The notes under the pieces are model-generated. The model ran no database searches and was not told where the DNA came from. It saw only the letters and a list, made by a program, of their open reading frames with translations. Below, piece after piece: positions 1-9,513 of a stretch of 64,000 nucleotides of DNA. Numbering within the stretch: the stretch's first letter is position 1; the number at the start of each line of letters is the position of its first letter. The position numbers and the translations under genes were made by a program. Origin of the DNA: Allorhodopirellula heiligendammensis (lineage in GTDB: Bacteria; Planctomycetota; Planctomycetia; Pirellulales; Pirellulaceae); NCBI RefSeq assembly GCF_007860105.1, contig NZ_SJPU01000003.1, positions 620,001 through 684,000 of the forward strand, read 5' to 3'.

Positions 1-1383
1 GATTTCCGACCACTGTTGGAAGGATTCCTCGTACAAGTCAATCGCGCGCTCGAGTTCACCTTCCTTGCTGAGGGCCTCTTTGGCTTCATAGATTAATCTC
101 CGCGCATTGACGGTGCGTTCTTCTTGCTCGGCCTGTGCAAGTGTTTCCCAGTAGGGATAGTTGATCTGCTTGCGATGTCCCTCTGTTTTGATAATTCGCT
201 CGTCGAGATCGTTGACTGCCTCCACCAATTGCAGGGCTTTCGCACGGACGCTGGGGTCGGCGTCGCGGGCGACCTGAGCCAAGTTGGGCTCGATTCCATG
301 TTGGTTTTTCTCTGCAATCGACTGTTGCGATTTGGTGCGTTTCTCGGGTGGTGTCATGAGCGCATCTTGAACGACCGGTTCGAAAGACATGATCATCTTC
401 GTTTCAGCACGTTTGTAGACGTCGCCGGTAATCTCGCGAATCTCGTTAACGGTCTCCGCACGTCGTCGCAGCAGTTCGTCGATCTGCCCCAATTTGATGG
501 TGAATGACTCGGTTGTGGGAACGGAGCGATTGCCTAGAGCTCGCCAATCTTCGGATGCTCGCTGCCAGGCTTCACGAGCCTGATCGTTGAGGACACCTTC
601 TTTTTCGATCGCTTCGGCAAAGCGGATCCGCCATTTCGGTCCGGTTTCGTAGAAGTTGATTGGTGTTTGCCGGCGGATGGGGACGCCTGCTTCGACGAGG
701 TCATATCCGGAATTGAGCCACAATCGCCCGACGAGCCAATTGTCAGGTTTGCGATATGGTCCCAGCGCTTCGGGGCCATCGATCGCGATTCCCTGTTCGA
801 GCAAGCTCTTGTGCAGAACTTCATCGTCCGCGAACAATCGACGAAACTGGCGTTTTTCATCGGAGGTGCCGAGTTTCGAGCCATAGAACCAGCCGGTGTA
901 CCAGATCAGCCGCGGCGCCTTGGTATTCTGCCGAACACCCTTGGTCAAAAACTCAGTGCCTTCACGCACCATCTCATAGCGTTGGCGGTAATCGTCAAAC
1001 TCCGTGGAGACGTTGTACGCCAAATTGTGAGCTTGAAACTCCCATACTTTATCAAAGTGTGGCTGCAACAGCAGGATGTTGTTAAGCGTCGCTTTGAGAC
1101 GATCCCATTCGTGCGCGACGTGATACTCGTGGGATTTTTTCCACAGCATCGATGCTGCGACCCCACGCATCCCCAGCGAAGCGAGTTTCATCGTTTCGCT
1201 GGCTGGGCTAATTTCTCCCAGATCGCTCTCAGAGATATCGTACGCATCTCGCATTTGAGCGAGGCGTCCGCCGCCATCACCTCCCCCGCCAGCGGGTTGA
1301 CCGAGCAGGTACAGCGGGATCAACATCACAACCAAAATGGCGAGATATATGAGTTTTCGACGAAATTGAGTCTTGCGATTCAT
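1..1383 (-). CDS. Membrane-anchored hypothetical protein, C-terminus cut by window edge
   Basis: The frame is open from an ATG at 1383 to the left window edge, so the C-terminus is missing; about 461 residues are visible. It starts with a basic stretch and one hydrophobic segment near residues 10-28, then a Gly-rich linker. The rest is polar, Trp- and Tyr-rich and helical, with spacing that suggests TPR-like helices (for example the AEAIEKEGVL and LYEESFQQW regions). The ATG overlaps the TGA of the upstream ABC permease by 4 bp (ATGA), so the two genes are probably translationally coupled in one operon with the ABC ATPase. I do not recognise the family with certainty. An exported accessory protein of the ABC exporter is an inference from context only. 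The plus-strand frame at 667-1416 is its shadow. Confidence 0.75.
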   Translation of the reverse strand, partial: MNRKTQFRRKLIYLAILVVMLIPLYLLGQPAGGGGDGGGRLAQMRDAYDISESDLGEISPASETMKLASLGMRGVAASMLWKKSHEYHVAHEWDRLKATLNNILLLQPHFDKVWEFQAHNLAYNVSTEFDDYRQRYEMVREGTEFLTKGVRQNTKAPRLIWYTGWFYGSKLGTSDEKRQFRRLFADDEVLHKSLLEQGIAIDGPEALGPYRKPDNWLVGRLWLNSGYDLVEAGVPIRRQTPINFYETGPKWRIRFAEAIEKEGVLNDQAREAWQRASEDWRALGNRSVPTTESFTIKLGQIDELLRRRAETVNEIREITGDVYKRAETKMIMSFEPVVQDALMTPPEKRTKSQQSIAEKNQHGIEPNLAQVARDADPSVRAKALQLVEAVNDLDERIIKTEGHRKQINYPYWETLAQAEQEERTVNARRLIYEAKEALSKEGELERAIDLYEESFQQWSEI

Positions 1384-3272
1384 GCCGCGATCTCACGTGC
1401 TTTCAAGGTAAAATAACTGATTAGGAATGCGAGCAGGACGTAACCAAAGGTGGCTACGGTGTGGCGAGCCAATAACGCGCCGAAAATATCGAAACCTGAC
1501 GCTGCGTATTCCGCGGTGTTGACCATTTTGGGGAGGTTGGGCAGCGATGTGGCGAGCGCGTCGAGCGTGTAGACAATGCCGGCATCGACCGTTTTGATCA
1601 CCGTTGCCGTCACGCTGTCCACGTCCAACTGGGTCGTCATCGCATCTTGCTTGGCTAACCGCACGACGGACTCGATCGGTCCGCCCCCCGCGTTCTGACC
1701 AATGTCGATGTGATAGCGAGTGTTGTAGATCTGCTCGGCCGAGAACCCTAACAGCACGCATACGGCGGTGGCCACCATCGCGACCGGACCGGTCAAAAAG
1801 GTGCTGAACATGACGCCGAACGCCGTCACCATGATCATCTGCAACCAAATCGAGATATAGGCCTTGGTGAGGTTCCAGGCGAATGCATGGTCGGTCGGCC
1901 GCAAGTAGACGCTGGCGGGGGTCATCCCGAGGTATTGTGCGTCATCGAGACAGCGAATCACCACGGTCATGTTCCCGTTTTCATCGACGAGATCCTCAAA
2001 CACGTTGAGCATGCGGGCGTTCGTGCCGTCGCTGCCTTCCATTTCCAGCGGGAGCATCTTCTGGTCGACTTCATACTCGTTGACAGTAAAGCCAATCGGA
2101 TTGCTCTCGATAGGTTTGGTCGGGTGTTTCATGGTGATCGACCCGCGAATTCCCTTCTCGATATTTCCCTTGTAGGAGCGATAGGCTCGTAGCGTCAAAT
2201 CGATTGGGATCATGTCTGGATACCGCTCGGGGGTTACATCGGCGAACGTGTACTCAGCAGTCCCGAGCCCACCACCTTCGACATAGCCGTGCTCAATCTT
2301 ACGACTCCCCTTGGACATCCCGATCAAGCGTGAAATACCAGCGCTGCCGTAACCACCGGACATCTGTTCGTTACCAACATCGATTCCCTTTTCTTGCAAG
2401 TGTCCCGACCGGTCGCGAAAAACTAAACTGCCGTACGAGGGAACTCGGGCGCGGAGCGCCCCGGTGGCCTCGCCGATTTCGAAACTGCCGTCAGGATTGC
2501 GGGTGACCAAGTGGCGGTGACCACGCACCATTTCGGTTGCACCGATGCCATTTTCATCGAGTGTGAACTCGTGAGAGTGGAACTGGGTATGGTCAGTTTC
2601 ACCTTCAAATCCGCCCCCATCGAGCTCACGTACGTCGGCAACTTCGGCGTGGGTGTGATCGAGTCCACGCGTTACGAAGACGTAGCTGAGCAAACCCATT
2701 GGGATCAAAATCGCGGTCCCCATGGCGGCGAAACCAAGCATTCGCCCGATCACGATTTCGGTGGCGCGTACCGGTTTGGTCACAATCGTGAAGAGGGTTT
2801 TGTTCTTGATGTCCTCAGGCAGCGAGAACGCACTGATGAACAGCGCTAGCGCCAACACGAGATAGTTCGTTGCCGTCAGCACGAAACTGATATACAGCCG
2901 CGCGGGATCGTCGCTCTGTGGGTTCAGGTACCAACCCGCCAGGAGCAATAGAACGATAAAAAGGCCCACAATGTACAGGACTTTGCGGCGAATCGCCTCG
3001 CGAAACGCCAATGCTGCCAGTGCCAGGATCCGTCGCGGCCGCGTGCCGGGCAAATCGAAGCGAAACAGGTCGCGAACGGCCCGAGCGACGGCGAAGAAAC
3101 CCTCTCCCGAACCGTAGCGGGACGCGGAAATCACATACCCGACGATCAGTCCGAGGACGATTCCCAGCACCGCCAACACGATGCCTTTCATCGCAGCGCT
3201 CTCTAGGAACGCGTCGTCGGGGCGGAAGAACCATTCATAAAACGACCAGAAATCCTCACGCTGCAAATTCAT
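1380..3272 (-). CDS. ABC-2 type transporter permease with large extracytoplasmic insert
   Basis: This 630-residue protein has an N-terminal membrane segment (about residues 28-50) and further hydrophobic segments near 118-135, 150-170, 190-215, 475-510 and 605-625, the pattern of an ABC-2 permease. The conserved cytoplasmic stretch with [12 protein letters not shown] lies in the first half and is typical of ABC-2 permeases. Between roughly residues 215 and 470 there is a soluble domain of about 250 residues rich in beta-type sequence and His/Glu, expected to face the periplasm. It follows the ATPase gene with a 4-bp ATGA overlap and precedes the truncated gene at 1-1383 with another. It is therefore the membrane half of an ABC exporter. 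The substrate cannot be told from sequence. Confidence 0.85.
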   Translation of the reverse strand: MNLQREDFWSFYEWFFRPDDAFLESAAMKGIVLAVLGIVLGLIVGYVISASRYGSGEGFFAVARAVRDLFRFDLPGTRPRRILALAALAFREAIRRKVLYIVGLFIVLLLLAGWYLNPQSDDPARLYISFVLTATNYLVLALALFISAFSLPEDIKNKTLFTIVTKPVRATEIVIGRMLGFAAMGTAILIPMGLLSYVFVTRGLDHTHAEVADVRELDGGGFEGETDHTQFHSHEFTLDENGIGATEMVRGHRHLVTRNPDGSFEIGEATGALRARVPSYGSLVFRDRSGHLQEKGIDVGNEQMSGGYGSAGISRLIGMSKGSRKIEHGYVEGGGLGTAEYTFADVTPERYPDMIPIDLTLRAYRSYKGNIEKGIRGSITMKHPTKPIESNPIGFTVNEYEVDQKMLPLEMEGSDGTNARMLNVFEDLVDENGNMTVVIRCLDDAQYLGMTPASVYLRPTDHAFAWNLTKAYISIWLQMIMVTAFGVMFSTFLTGPVAMVATAVCVLLGFSAEQIYNTRYHIDIGQNAGGGPIESVVRLAKQDAMTTQLDVDSVTATVIKTVDAGIVYTLDALATSLPNLPKMVNTAEYAASGFDIFGALLARHTVATFGYVLLAFLISYFTLKAREIAA

Positions 3273-4270
3273 GCTTGCTCCCCGTCATTCGCCGAGCTAG
3301 CTGAAGTGTCCTGGGCGTCGGTCGACTGGGATACCCGGCGGGCGCCTGGACGAGCTTCACTTTCCCGCACGATGTTGAGGAACAGGTCCTCCATGGTCGC
3401 GGTGGGATTGTCGATGGACTCAACCTTGCCGCCGTGGCGTGCAATCACCTCCGCGATTTCACGTTTAGCAGCTTCGTCAAGGCCCGTGGCATGAACCTCG
3501 GTGACATCTTGGACTTTCAATAGATCGGTGACGCGTCCGAGTTCCTTCAGCTCACCCTGGTGCAGAATCGCCACTCGGTCGCACACGTCCTGGACGTCAG
3601 CGAGCTGGTGGGAACAAAGCAGGACCGTTTTGCCTCGATCTCGCAGGCCCAAAATCAGATCCTTCATCTCGCGGGTACCAATCGGATCGAGTCCGGTGGT
3701 GGGTTCGTCCAGCAGGATGAGATCGGGGTCGTTAATCAATGCTTGGGCCAGACCGACCCGGCGGGTCATGCCTTTGGAATACTCCTTGAGCTGCCGGTGC
3801 TTGGCACCCTGCAAACCGACCATTTCAATCAGTTGCTGGACCCGCTCGCGACGAACGGCCGCCGACAAATCGAACAGACGGCCATAGAAATCGAGCGTTT
3901 CCTCAGCGGTGAGGAACTTGTACAGATACGATTCCTCGGGCAGGTAGCCGATCCGTTCGTTCTTGCTGGTTTCACTGGCGTCTTGATCGAACACCAGCAC
4001 TCGCCCGCTGGTCGGAAAGAGCAACCCCAGAATCAGCTTGATCGTGGTGGATTTCCCGCTGCCGTTGGGCCCCAAGAGACCGAAGATCTCTCCCGGTCGG
4101 ACTTCGATATCGAGGGATTTGAGAGCGTGGACTTTTTTCCGCCCCCAAAAGTCTCGATAGATTTTGCTCAGGTTGCGGGTCTCAATGACCACATTGTCAG
4201 ACGAACTGGTAGCGGCTGGCACGGTCTCGGCGGACGGCTGCACAACGGCCGTGCTGGTATCGGTATCCAC
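3269..4270 (-). CDS. ABC transporter ATP-binding protein
   Basis: A 333-residue ATPase of the ABC-2 exporter class (CcmA/DrrA/NatA-like). The Walker A motif GPNGSGKST is near residue 68, the signature region [12 protein letters not shown] near 164, and Walker [13 protein letters not shown] near 182, followed by the H-loop in [17 protein letters not shown]-terminal extension of about 80 residues after the ATPase core is typical for this class, and the last 30 residues are Ser/Thr/Asp-rich and probably disordered. It is first in an operon with the permease at 1380-3272 (4-bp overlap). It should power substrate export across the inner membrane. The substrate is unknown. Confidence 0.93.
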   Translation of the reverse strand: MDTDTSTAVVQPSAETVPAATSSSDNVVIETRNLSKIYRDFWGRKKVHALKSLDIEVRPGEIFGLLGPNGSGKSTTIKLILGLLFPTSGRVLVFDQDASETSKNERIGYLPEESYLYKFLTAEETLDFYGRLFDLSAAVRRERVQQLIEMVGLQGAKHRQLKEYSKGMTRRVGLAQALINDPDLILLDEPTTGLDPIGTREMKDLILGLRDRGKTVLLCSHQLADVQDVCDRVAILHQGELKELGRVTDLLKVQDVTEVHATGLDEAAKREIAEVIARHGGKVESIDNPTATMEDLFLNIVRESEARPGARRVSQSTDAQDTSASSANDGEQA

Positions 4271-4474
4271 GAAATATTGATCCCGACGGATGGGGAAGAA
4301 AAACTTGACAAAGAGAGTCCGATCGCTACGGCGGCGGCCTCGAAACGGTTCGCAATTTTGTTTCAGTGGCGCACCGATGGGGCGGGTGGCAACTCACGTC
4401 GTCACGCTACAATGCAAACTTGGCTGCTTGTCTCAGCCCTCGCACTCATCACTCTTGCGACGTTTTCCTACATT

Positions 4475-6037
4475 ATGCCGCCTTCGAAACTGGCCGCTCG
4501 CGATGCTGCCGTCCGCGACTCGGCCGCGGATGATCCCACCACCGACCCCGGGGCGGCCTATCACGCTGCGACGCGTTGGCTATACGACCGTATCGATTAC
4601 GAACGGTTGGCGCGGTCGGGTTCACGATATCGGTTCACCCTCGACCGGATGCGTGACCTAGTCACGCGGTTGGGGCACGGGCGATATCTTTACGAGGCCG
4701 CTGGAGGCCGCGCCGAGCCACCCCCGGTGGCGGTTTCGCCCAGTGGCCGTCCCCCGAAAGCAAAGCTTGTCCACGTCGCGGGGACGAAGGGCAAGGGGTC
4801 CGTTGCCACCATGACCGCCCACATGCTGGCGACTGCGGGATTTCGGGTGGGCCTCTATACCTCGCCGCACCTTGTCGATCTGGAGGAACGGTTTCGTGTC
4901 AACGGACTTCCCGCTACCAGGCTTCAGATGATCGCATTGGTCAACTCGATGCGGCCAATCGTCCAAGAGATGTCTCGCGACAGAATCGGAGGACCATCGT
5001 TCTTCGAACTGACAACCGCAATCGCGATTGAGCACTTTCACCGCTGCGAATGCGATTACTGGGTGCTCGAGACGGGCCTGGGCGGGCGGCTGGATAGTAC
5101 CAATGTCTTTCAGAGCGATGTGACCTTGATTACCAGTATCGGTCTGGATCATCAGAACGTCCTCGGTGATACACTCGAGTTAATCGCCAAGGAAAAAGCC
5201 GGCATCCTCAAACCTGGCGTTCCGGCAATCAGCGGCGTGACCAAATCACCCGCTCGTGAAGTGATCCGGCAAACGGCCGCAGAGGTGGGGGCACCGTTGC
5301 TCGAGCTCGGACAAGACTTCGATGTGCGAGATTGTACCAGCGCCAGCTTCGCGCTCACTGACGTGGGGGAGGCACCTGCCTGGGGAAGTTCATTCGAGTT
5401 GCTCGGGGAGGACATGAACGCCACATCGAACTTGCCGGTGAAGTCAGTCCACCTCTCGCTGGAAGGGCGACATCAAATCGGCAACGCCGCCGTTGCCTTG
5501 ATGGGCCTCAAAAGACTGGGGGTTTCGCTTGATGCAGCGGTCCTGGATGCACTGGGGCAGTTGCAGATCGAAGCCCGTTTGGAGCGATTTGTCCTGCCGG
5601 CGGGCGAGACTGCAATTCTCGACGCTGCTCATAATCCTGACTCGATCACGGCATTGGTCGAGACATTGCAAGCTCGCTTTGCTGGGCGGCGACTGATCGG
5701 TGTGTTTGGTACTAGCGTCGATAAAGATGCTGCCACGATGTTGGATTTGCTACGCCCCTGCCTCAGCGCCGTCGTGCTCACTCAGTATCACGGCAACCCG
5801 CGATTTGTGCCTGTGCAAACGCTTGCTGGGTTAGCTGCCGCGACAGTAGCCGGCTCATCCGCATCGCCAGGCCCCTTCATCTCGCCCGCGACCGCGTGGT
5901 ATGTCATGGAGGACGATCCGGTGGTCGCCTGCCAAACTGCGAGGGAACTGGCGGGGCGGGACGGGATTGTAGTGGTGTGCGGTTCGTTTTTCCTCGCAGC
6001 CGAAGTTCGTCCCTGGTTGGTTACTCAAGTAACGTAG
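4475..6037 (+). CDS. folC: Folylpolyglutamate synthase / dihydrofolate synthase
   Basis: A Mur-ligase superfamily enzyme that adds glutamate to (dihydro)folate using ATP in the cytoplasm. The FolC N-terminal pattern is present (YDRIDYERL followed by the FTLDRMRDLVTRLG stretch), then the P-loop GTKGKGS near residue 103. The Mg-binding region ETGLGGRLDSTN, the SIGLDHQNVLG motif and the C-terminal Mur-ligase motif DAAHNPDS follow. The start is uncertain: an upstream in-frame ATG at 4412 would add a hydrophobic stretch (LLVSALALITLATF) that is odd for a cytosolic enzyme, so ATG 4475 is preferred. The frame stays open far upstream, antisense to the ABC ATPase, but that part is shadow. The 3' end overlaps the convergent phosphopantetheinyl transferase gene by 13 bp. 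Confidence 0.93.
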   Translation: MPPSKLAARDAAVRDSAADDPTTDPGAAYHAATRWLYDRIDYERLARSGSRYRFTLDRMRDLVTRLGHGRYLYEAAGGRAEPPPVAVSPSGRPPKAKLVHVAGTKGKGSVATMTAHMLATAGFRVGLYTSPHLVDLEERFRVNGLPATRLQMIALVNSMRPIVQEMSRDRIGGPSFFELTTAIAIEHFHRCECDYWVLETGLGGRLDSTNVFQSDVTLITSIGLDHQNVLGDTLELIAKEKAGILKPGVPAISGVTKSPAREVIRQTAAEVGAPLLELGQDFDVRDCTSASFALTDVGEAPAWGSSFELLGEDMNATSNLPVKSVHLSLEGRHQIGNAAVALMGLKRLGVSLDAAVLDALGQLQIEARLERFVLPAGETAILDAAHNPDSITALVETLQARFAGRRLIGVFGTSVDKDAATMLDLLRPCLSAVVLTQYHGNPRFVPVQTLAGLAAATVAGSSASPGPFISPATAWYVMEDDPVVACQTARELAGRDGIVVVCGSFFLAAEVRPWLVTQVT

Positions 6038-6807
6038 GTTTCGAACGCGGCTAGTTTCAGTCGCGTTGGCGCCTCGCTCTTTTCGACTGACTTCGCATCG
6101 AGACCCACGGCAATCGCAGCGACAAAGCCTGGCCGCGGCTCAAAACTCTCGAACCGCCAATGGCGGCCCCGGGTCAGTTTGGGATCACGCACCACCAACT
6201 GGGGAGAATCGCTCGCCGCAGCTGTAAATGCGAATTGGTCCAGGGGCGTGAACAATCCAGTACCGATCGCTTTGATGAAAGCCTCTTTAAGCGTCCATAG
6301 CCGTAAGAATAATGCAGCATGCTCCGCTTCGCTCGAGGTTGCATCGAGTTGGCAGATCTCCTCCGGAGCGAAATATCGACGTGCTAACTCGGGATCGGTC
6401 CGGCGATCCATCCATTCGACATCGACTCCGAGCCATTGGTGGGGGGCGCCGAGTCCGCACAGCACGAGGCCTCTGGTATGGGCGATGTTGAAGGCGCGGC
6501 AGGCGATGGCCGGCGTCGACACAATGGGTTTGCCATGGTCGAGGAGGCGGAATCCGATCTCATGTGTCTGACAACAGCCCGCTGCCAGCAGGGTGCGCGC
6601 CATCCCCCGGCCGATGATATGTTGATGGCGAGCGGAAGCGACACGAAATCGATCCGCCCGAATTCGCTCGTCTGCTAACAGTAATCGCTCGCAGAAATCT
6701 TCCGTCGGCCCCGGTTCCGTCAATGCGGCAGGGGCATGCCAGACCTCCACCTGTTGGCTGTGCGCGGCGGATGCCTGGTCAGTTCGGTCGCTGGCAGGAG
6801 AGTTCAT
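6025..6807 (-). CDS. 4'-phosphopantetheinyl transferase, Sfp/AcpT type
   Basis: This enzyme moves phosphopantetheine from coenzyme A to a conserved Ser on carrier proteins. Family motifs are visible in the 260-residue product: the Mg-binding GVDVEWMD near the middle and the WTLKEAFIKAIGTGL motif (WxxKEAxxK). The length fits the Sfp family rather than the shorter AcpS. ATG 6807 is chosen; a TTG at 6825 would add six residues. It converges on folC with a 13-bp overlap. It is the only carrier-protein activator seen in the window and could activate the three carrier domains of the synthetases at 45417-57990, about 38 kb away; that link is inference. Confidence 0.9.
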   Translation of the reverse strand: MNSPASDRTDQASAAHSQQVEVWHAPAALTEPGPTEDFCERLLLADERIRADRFRVASARHQHIIGRGMARTLLAAGCCQTHEIGFRLLDHGKPIVSTPAIACRAFNIAHTRGLVLCGLGAPHQWLGVDVEWMDRRTDPELARRYFAPEEICQLDATSSEAEHAALFLRLWTLKEAFIKAIGTGLFTPLDQFAFTAAASDSPQLVVRDPKLTRGRHWRFESFEPRPGFVAAIAVGLDAKSVEKSEAPTRLKLAAFETYVT

Positions 6808-6904
6808 GGGTACTATGATCGTCAAAAATACGAGCTCGCGTCAATTAGCCCCCCCCCTTCCGATCAACTTCTGTCCGTCTTTAGCTCCCGTCCGTATCAC
6901 GCTC

Positions 6905-7513
6905 ATGCAACTCAACCAGCCCGTCGTTGTCTACACCGCCAACAGCAATCTCGAAGCACAGAGTGTGGTGACGTGGATTGAGTCCCACGGTATCCCAGCT
7001 CATGCGGTCGAAGATAACTCGGGCGTTAGTACGTTTGCGTTTGGCACGATCAGCCAGTTCCATCAACCTCAGGTTTTCGTCGATCAAAAAGACCTCGCTG
7101 CAGCCACTGAACTACTTCGCCAGTTCGAACAGCAGCGTGATCAGCGTCTTCGCGACCAAGCTGATGCCCCGAAAATTTCTTCTCAATGTGAGCAATGTGG
7201 TGCCACGAGTGATTTCCCGGCCTCTCAAGATGGGACCACTCAGAGTTGTCCCAAGTGTCACGCCTTTATGGATGTCGGCACGTTCGACTGGCCCGAGGAC
7301 TTTGATTTTGGTGCCCCCGAGTCTGACGTCGAACCCGTCGCGATCGACAACGCGGATGACGCCCTCGATGCGGCGGCCGACCTGGATACATCGGGTGAGT
7401 GGGACGCCGCGATCATCGCATATCGCGAAATCTCCGAACGCTGGCCGGAGCACGCAACGTATACTCAGGGATGCATCGCCGACATCCAACGCAAACGCGA
7501 CCGCGCTCAGTAG
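6905..7513 (+). CDS. DUF2007-like protein with zinc ribbon
   Basis: A 202-residue cytosolic protein. The N-terminal 75 residues (VVVYTANSNLEAQSVVTWIE then a short beta/alpha unit ending in a QVFVDQKDLAAATELL stretch) resemble the DUF2007 putative signal-transducing domain. This is followed by a Cys4 zinc ribbon, CEQCG then CPKCH about 20 residues later. The acidic C-terminus includes a short TPR-like helix pair (ALDAAADLDTSGEWDAAIIA). The ATG at 6905 begins the conserved domain; in-frame ATG codons upstream (6806) would add a poorly conserved tail overlapping the divergent transferase gene. The function is not known beyond domain content. Confidence 0.8.
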   Translation: MQLNQPVVVYTANSNLEAQSVVTWIESHGIPAHAVEDNSGVSTFAFGTISQFHQPQVFVDQKDLAAATELLRQFEQQRDQRLRDQADAPKISSQCEQCGATSDFPASQDGTTQSCPKCHAFMDVGTFDWPEDFDFGAPESDVEPVAIDNADDALDAAADLDTSGEWDAAIIAYREISERWPEHATYTQGCIADIQRKRDRAQ

Positions 7514-7913
7514 CCGAGTCTCTCTGTGGCTCCGACCCCAAAGATATCGCTTTTAGAGCCCAGGAAATGCTTGCCCTTTCTCCGCAGAACCAATCCTCCA
7601 TGCCCCCCACTGGCCAGCAGTCGGCCGTTCCACTGACCTTAACGCCCCCAACTCCCAACCCTATAACGGTACGCCGTGACTTTCTTAGGTCCGGATGGTA
7701 AATTGTGCTGCACAGACACCCGCGGGGCATCGAGTTCGTGAGCCGGCGCCACTGGCGCCGGACCTTTCGCGTGGTTAGCCCTTCGAATTACCTGCCGCTC
7801 CGATGATGAATCGTAATAGCGACTGAGACTCGGCCATGGCGGCTTTTCAAGCTTAGGTACCGGGTGCGACTGTGCCAATTTGTTTATTACTCTGACGCCT
7901 TTAGGCAACTGAA
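7514..7913. other. Intergenic region, 400 bp
   Basis: No convincing coding frame was seen between the DUF2007 gene and the receiver-like gene. It holds the 19-bp palindrome described at 7743-7761 and, presumably, the promoter of the 7914 gene. Confidence 0.6.
7743..7761. repeat. Perfect 19-bp GC-rich palindrome
   Basis: CCGGCGCCA, one central base, then TGGCGCCGG: perfect 9-bp arms. There is no T-run on either side, so it is not a classical intrinsic terminator. It has the same architecture (9+1+9) as the palindrome at 61817-61835, which suggests a dispersed repeat class. Confidence 0.7.
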
Positions 7914-8288
7914 ATGGTGAAAACGCTTGTCGATTGCGGCAATTGCGGTCCTGACTTCAATTCAATCCGAAAAATGGTTTCGTCTCACTTCGACGCCACT
8001 GTGCTGCAAACGCATGGCGCGGAGGACACGATCGAATTGCTCCGCAACCGCCACATCGACCTCGTCACGGTCAATCGCAAACTCGACCGCGACTACAGCG
8101 ATGGGCTCGAAATCATTAAAAAGATCAAATCGGATCCCGAGATCGGGAGTGTTCCGGTGATGTTGGTCACCAACTATGACGAGCACCAGCAAGCTGCTGT
8201 TGCAGAGGGGGCGACCTATGGTTTCGGAAAACTAGAGATTGGCACGCCGGCGACGGTCGAAAAACTAGAACCCTTTCTCAAGAGTTAA
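7914..8288 (+). CDS. Receiver-like (response regulator) domain protein lacking the phospho-acceptor Asp
   Basis: A 124-residue single-domain protein with the alternating beta/alpha pattern of a CheY-like receiver: VKTLVDCGNCG, a helix, then IDLVTVNRKLDRDYSDGLEIIKKIK, VPVMLVTNYDE and the conserved Lys region YGFGKLEIG. In active receivers the third strand ends in Asp (as in LLDLxLP), but here the equivalent residue is Asn (VTVNRK). The Lys near the fifth strand is kept. It may be phosphorylation-independent or use Asp residues in the following loop. It lies 5 bp upstream of panD in the same direction. Its partner is unknown. Confidence 0.75.
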   Translation: MVKTLVDCGNCGPDFNSIRKMVSSHFDATVLQTHGAEDTIELLRNRHIDLVTVNRKLDRDYSDGLEIIKKIKSDPEIGSVPVMLVTNYDEHQQAAVAEGATYGFGKLEIGTPATVEKLEPFLKS

Positions 8289-8293
8289 CCGTC

Positions 8294-8779
8294 TTGGATG
8301 CTCTCCCACGCTATCGCAAATTGCTCGCGGCGAAAATTCACCGTGCGACCGTGACCGCTGCCGATGTCAACTATGAAGGCAGCCTCACAGTGCCCCCTGA
8401 GTTGCTGGTCGCCGCCGGAATCGTTGCCTACGAGTCGCTGCATGTTTGGAACGTAACCCGTGGCTCGCGACTGGAGACCTACGCGATCGAAGGTTTGCCG
8501 GGGTCTCACGATATATGTGCCAACGGTGCCGCCGCCCACCTCATTCGCCCCGGTGATCATGTGATCTTGGCGGCGTACACGTTAGTGCCTGAATGCGAAG
8601 CGAAAACGCACCAGCCACGATTGATTTTCGTTAATGAACGAAATGAGATCTCGCACACCGGTCCTGAAATAGCAGGTCCTCAGTTGCCCCCGGCAAGCGA
8701 TCAGCGTACCGCTGCCGCCTCTGATACCTCAGGCCCGCATCTCGCCGCCTCACGACACCATGCGTTTGCCGAAGAATGA
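8294..8779 (+). CDS. panD: Aspartate 1-decarboxylase
   Basis: PanD makes beta-alanine from aspartate for pantothenate and CoA synthesis. It is made as a proenzyme that cleaves itself at a Gly-Ser bond to form a pyruvoyl group. Here YEGSLT carries the Gly-Ser site near residue 29-30, with the conserved HRATVTAADVNYEGS, WNVTRGSRLETYAI and GAAAHLIRPGD stretches. The usual PanD is about 126 residues; this one has an extra Ala/Pro/Ser-rich tail of about 35. The start is probably TTG at 8294, as the nearby ATG at 8298 is out of frame; a later TTG at 8321 is possible. Its stop overlaps the maf start by 4 bp (ATGA). Confidence 0.93.
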   Translation: MDALPRYRKLLAAKIHRATVTAADVNYEGSLTVPPELLVAAGIVAYESLHVWNVTRGSRLETYAIEGLPGSHDICANGAAAHLIRPGDHVILAAYTLVPECEAKTHQPRLIFVNERNEISHTGPEIAGPQLPPASDQRTAAASDTSGPHLAASRHHAFAEE

Positions 8780-9432
8780 GTGAACCATTGCCTTTGATGA
8801 AAAACCTGCCGCGCGCAAGTATTCCCACAGCCGAGCCATTTGTGCTGGCCAGTGGTTCGCCGCGCCGCGCCGAGCTGCTTCGCAGTGCTGGCTACGAATT
8901 CGAAATCTGTCCAGCCTCCGACTCGGCCGAATGCGGTGTCGACTATCCTGAAACCGCATCGGAAATGGTCGCACGGTTGGCGTTTCAAAAAGCGGTCGAA
9001 GTGGTTCGCCGGCGGAAAGGTAGTTTCATACTTGCCGCCGATACCCTGGCCGACTGTAACGGCAAGATTCTCGGTAAACCTACCGATCGCGACCATGCCG
9101 AATCGATGTTGCGTTTACTATCGGGGCGTGAACACGACGTTTATACCGGTGTGTGTCTGTGGTCGACCGGTTCGGACCGCTGCTATCTCGATGTCGTTCG
9201 CTCGCGCCTGAAGATGGATTTGCTCAGCGACGAAACGATCCAACGATACCTGGATACTGAACGCTGGAAGGGCAAGGCGGGTGGATTTGGGTATCAGGAT
9301 GACAATGACTGGATTCATGTCATCGGCGGCGATAGCGAGAGCAATATCGTGGGTTTACCCATGGAACGCTTGGCAGAATTACTGGAAAAATTCGACTCAC
9401 TGGCCGACAAGGTATACAAGTCGATCCATTAA
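8776..9432 (+). CDS. maf: Maf-like nucleoside triphosphate pyrophosphatase
   Basis: A 218-residue protein with the Maf N-terminal motif LASGSPRRAELL near residue 26, the catalytic region LAADTLADCNGKILGKP, SGREHDVYTGVCL and the C-terminal GKAGGFGYQDD stretch. Maf/YhdE enzymes hydrolyse non-canonical or modified nucleoside triphosphates to monophosphates and are linked to septum inhibition in Bacillus. The typical active-site Asp sits in the ADT motif, which is present. It is translationally coupled to panD by ATGA. A hairpin with T-run follows the stop. Confidence 0.9.
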   Translation: MSEPLPLMKNLPRASIPTAEPFVLASGSPRRAELLRSAGYEFEICPASDSAECGVDYPETASEMVARLAFQKAVEVVRRRKGSFILAADTLADCNGKILGKPTDRDHAESMLRLLSGREHDVYTGVCLWSTGSDRCYLDVVRSRLKMDLLSDETIQRYLDTERWKGKAGGFGYQDDNDWIHVIGGDSESNIVGLPMERLAELLEKFDSLADKVYKSIH

Positions 9433-9445
9433 CGGTTATGCGGCG

Positions 9446-9482
9446 TGGAGTTTTGATTTCATCAAACACTCCAACATTTTTT
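9446..9482 (+). terminator. Likely intrinsic terminator after maf
   Basis: The arms TGGAGT (9446-9451) and ACTCCA (9468-9473) enclose an inner TTGAT-TTC-ATCAA stem, followed by ACATTTTTTG with a six-T run. It lies 14 bp after the maf stop and before the next gene, as expected for the end of a panD-maf transcript. Confidence 0.65.
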
Positions 9483-9513
9483 GTTGAGAAAACTACAGTT
9501 GGGAACGTAAGGC

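Noticed and set aside
667..1416. 249-residue plus-strand frame
   Set aside because: It lies antisense to the well-supported minus-strand gene 1-1383 and has no domain or good ribosome site.
3560..4474. N-terminal extension of folC by about 300 residues
   Set aside because: It runs antisense through the ABC ATPase gene and has no FolC similarity; the Mur-ligase fold begins after 4475.
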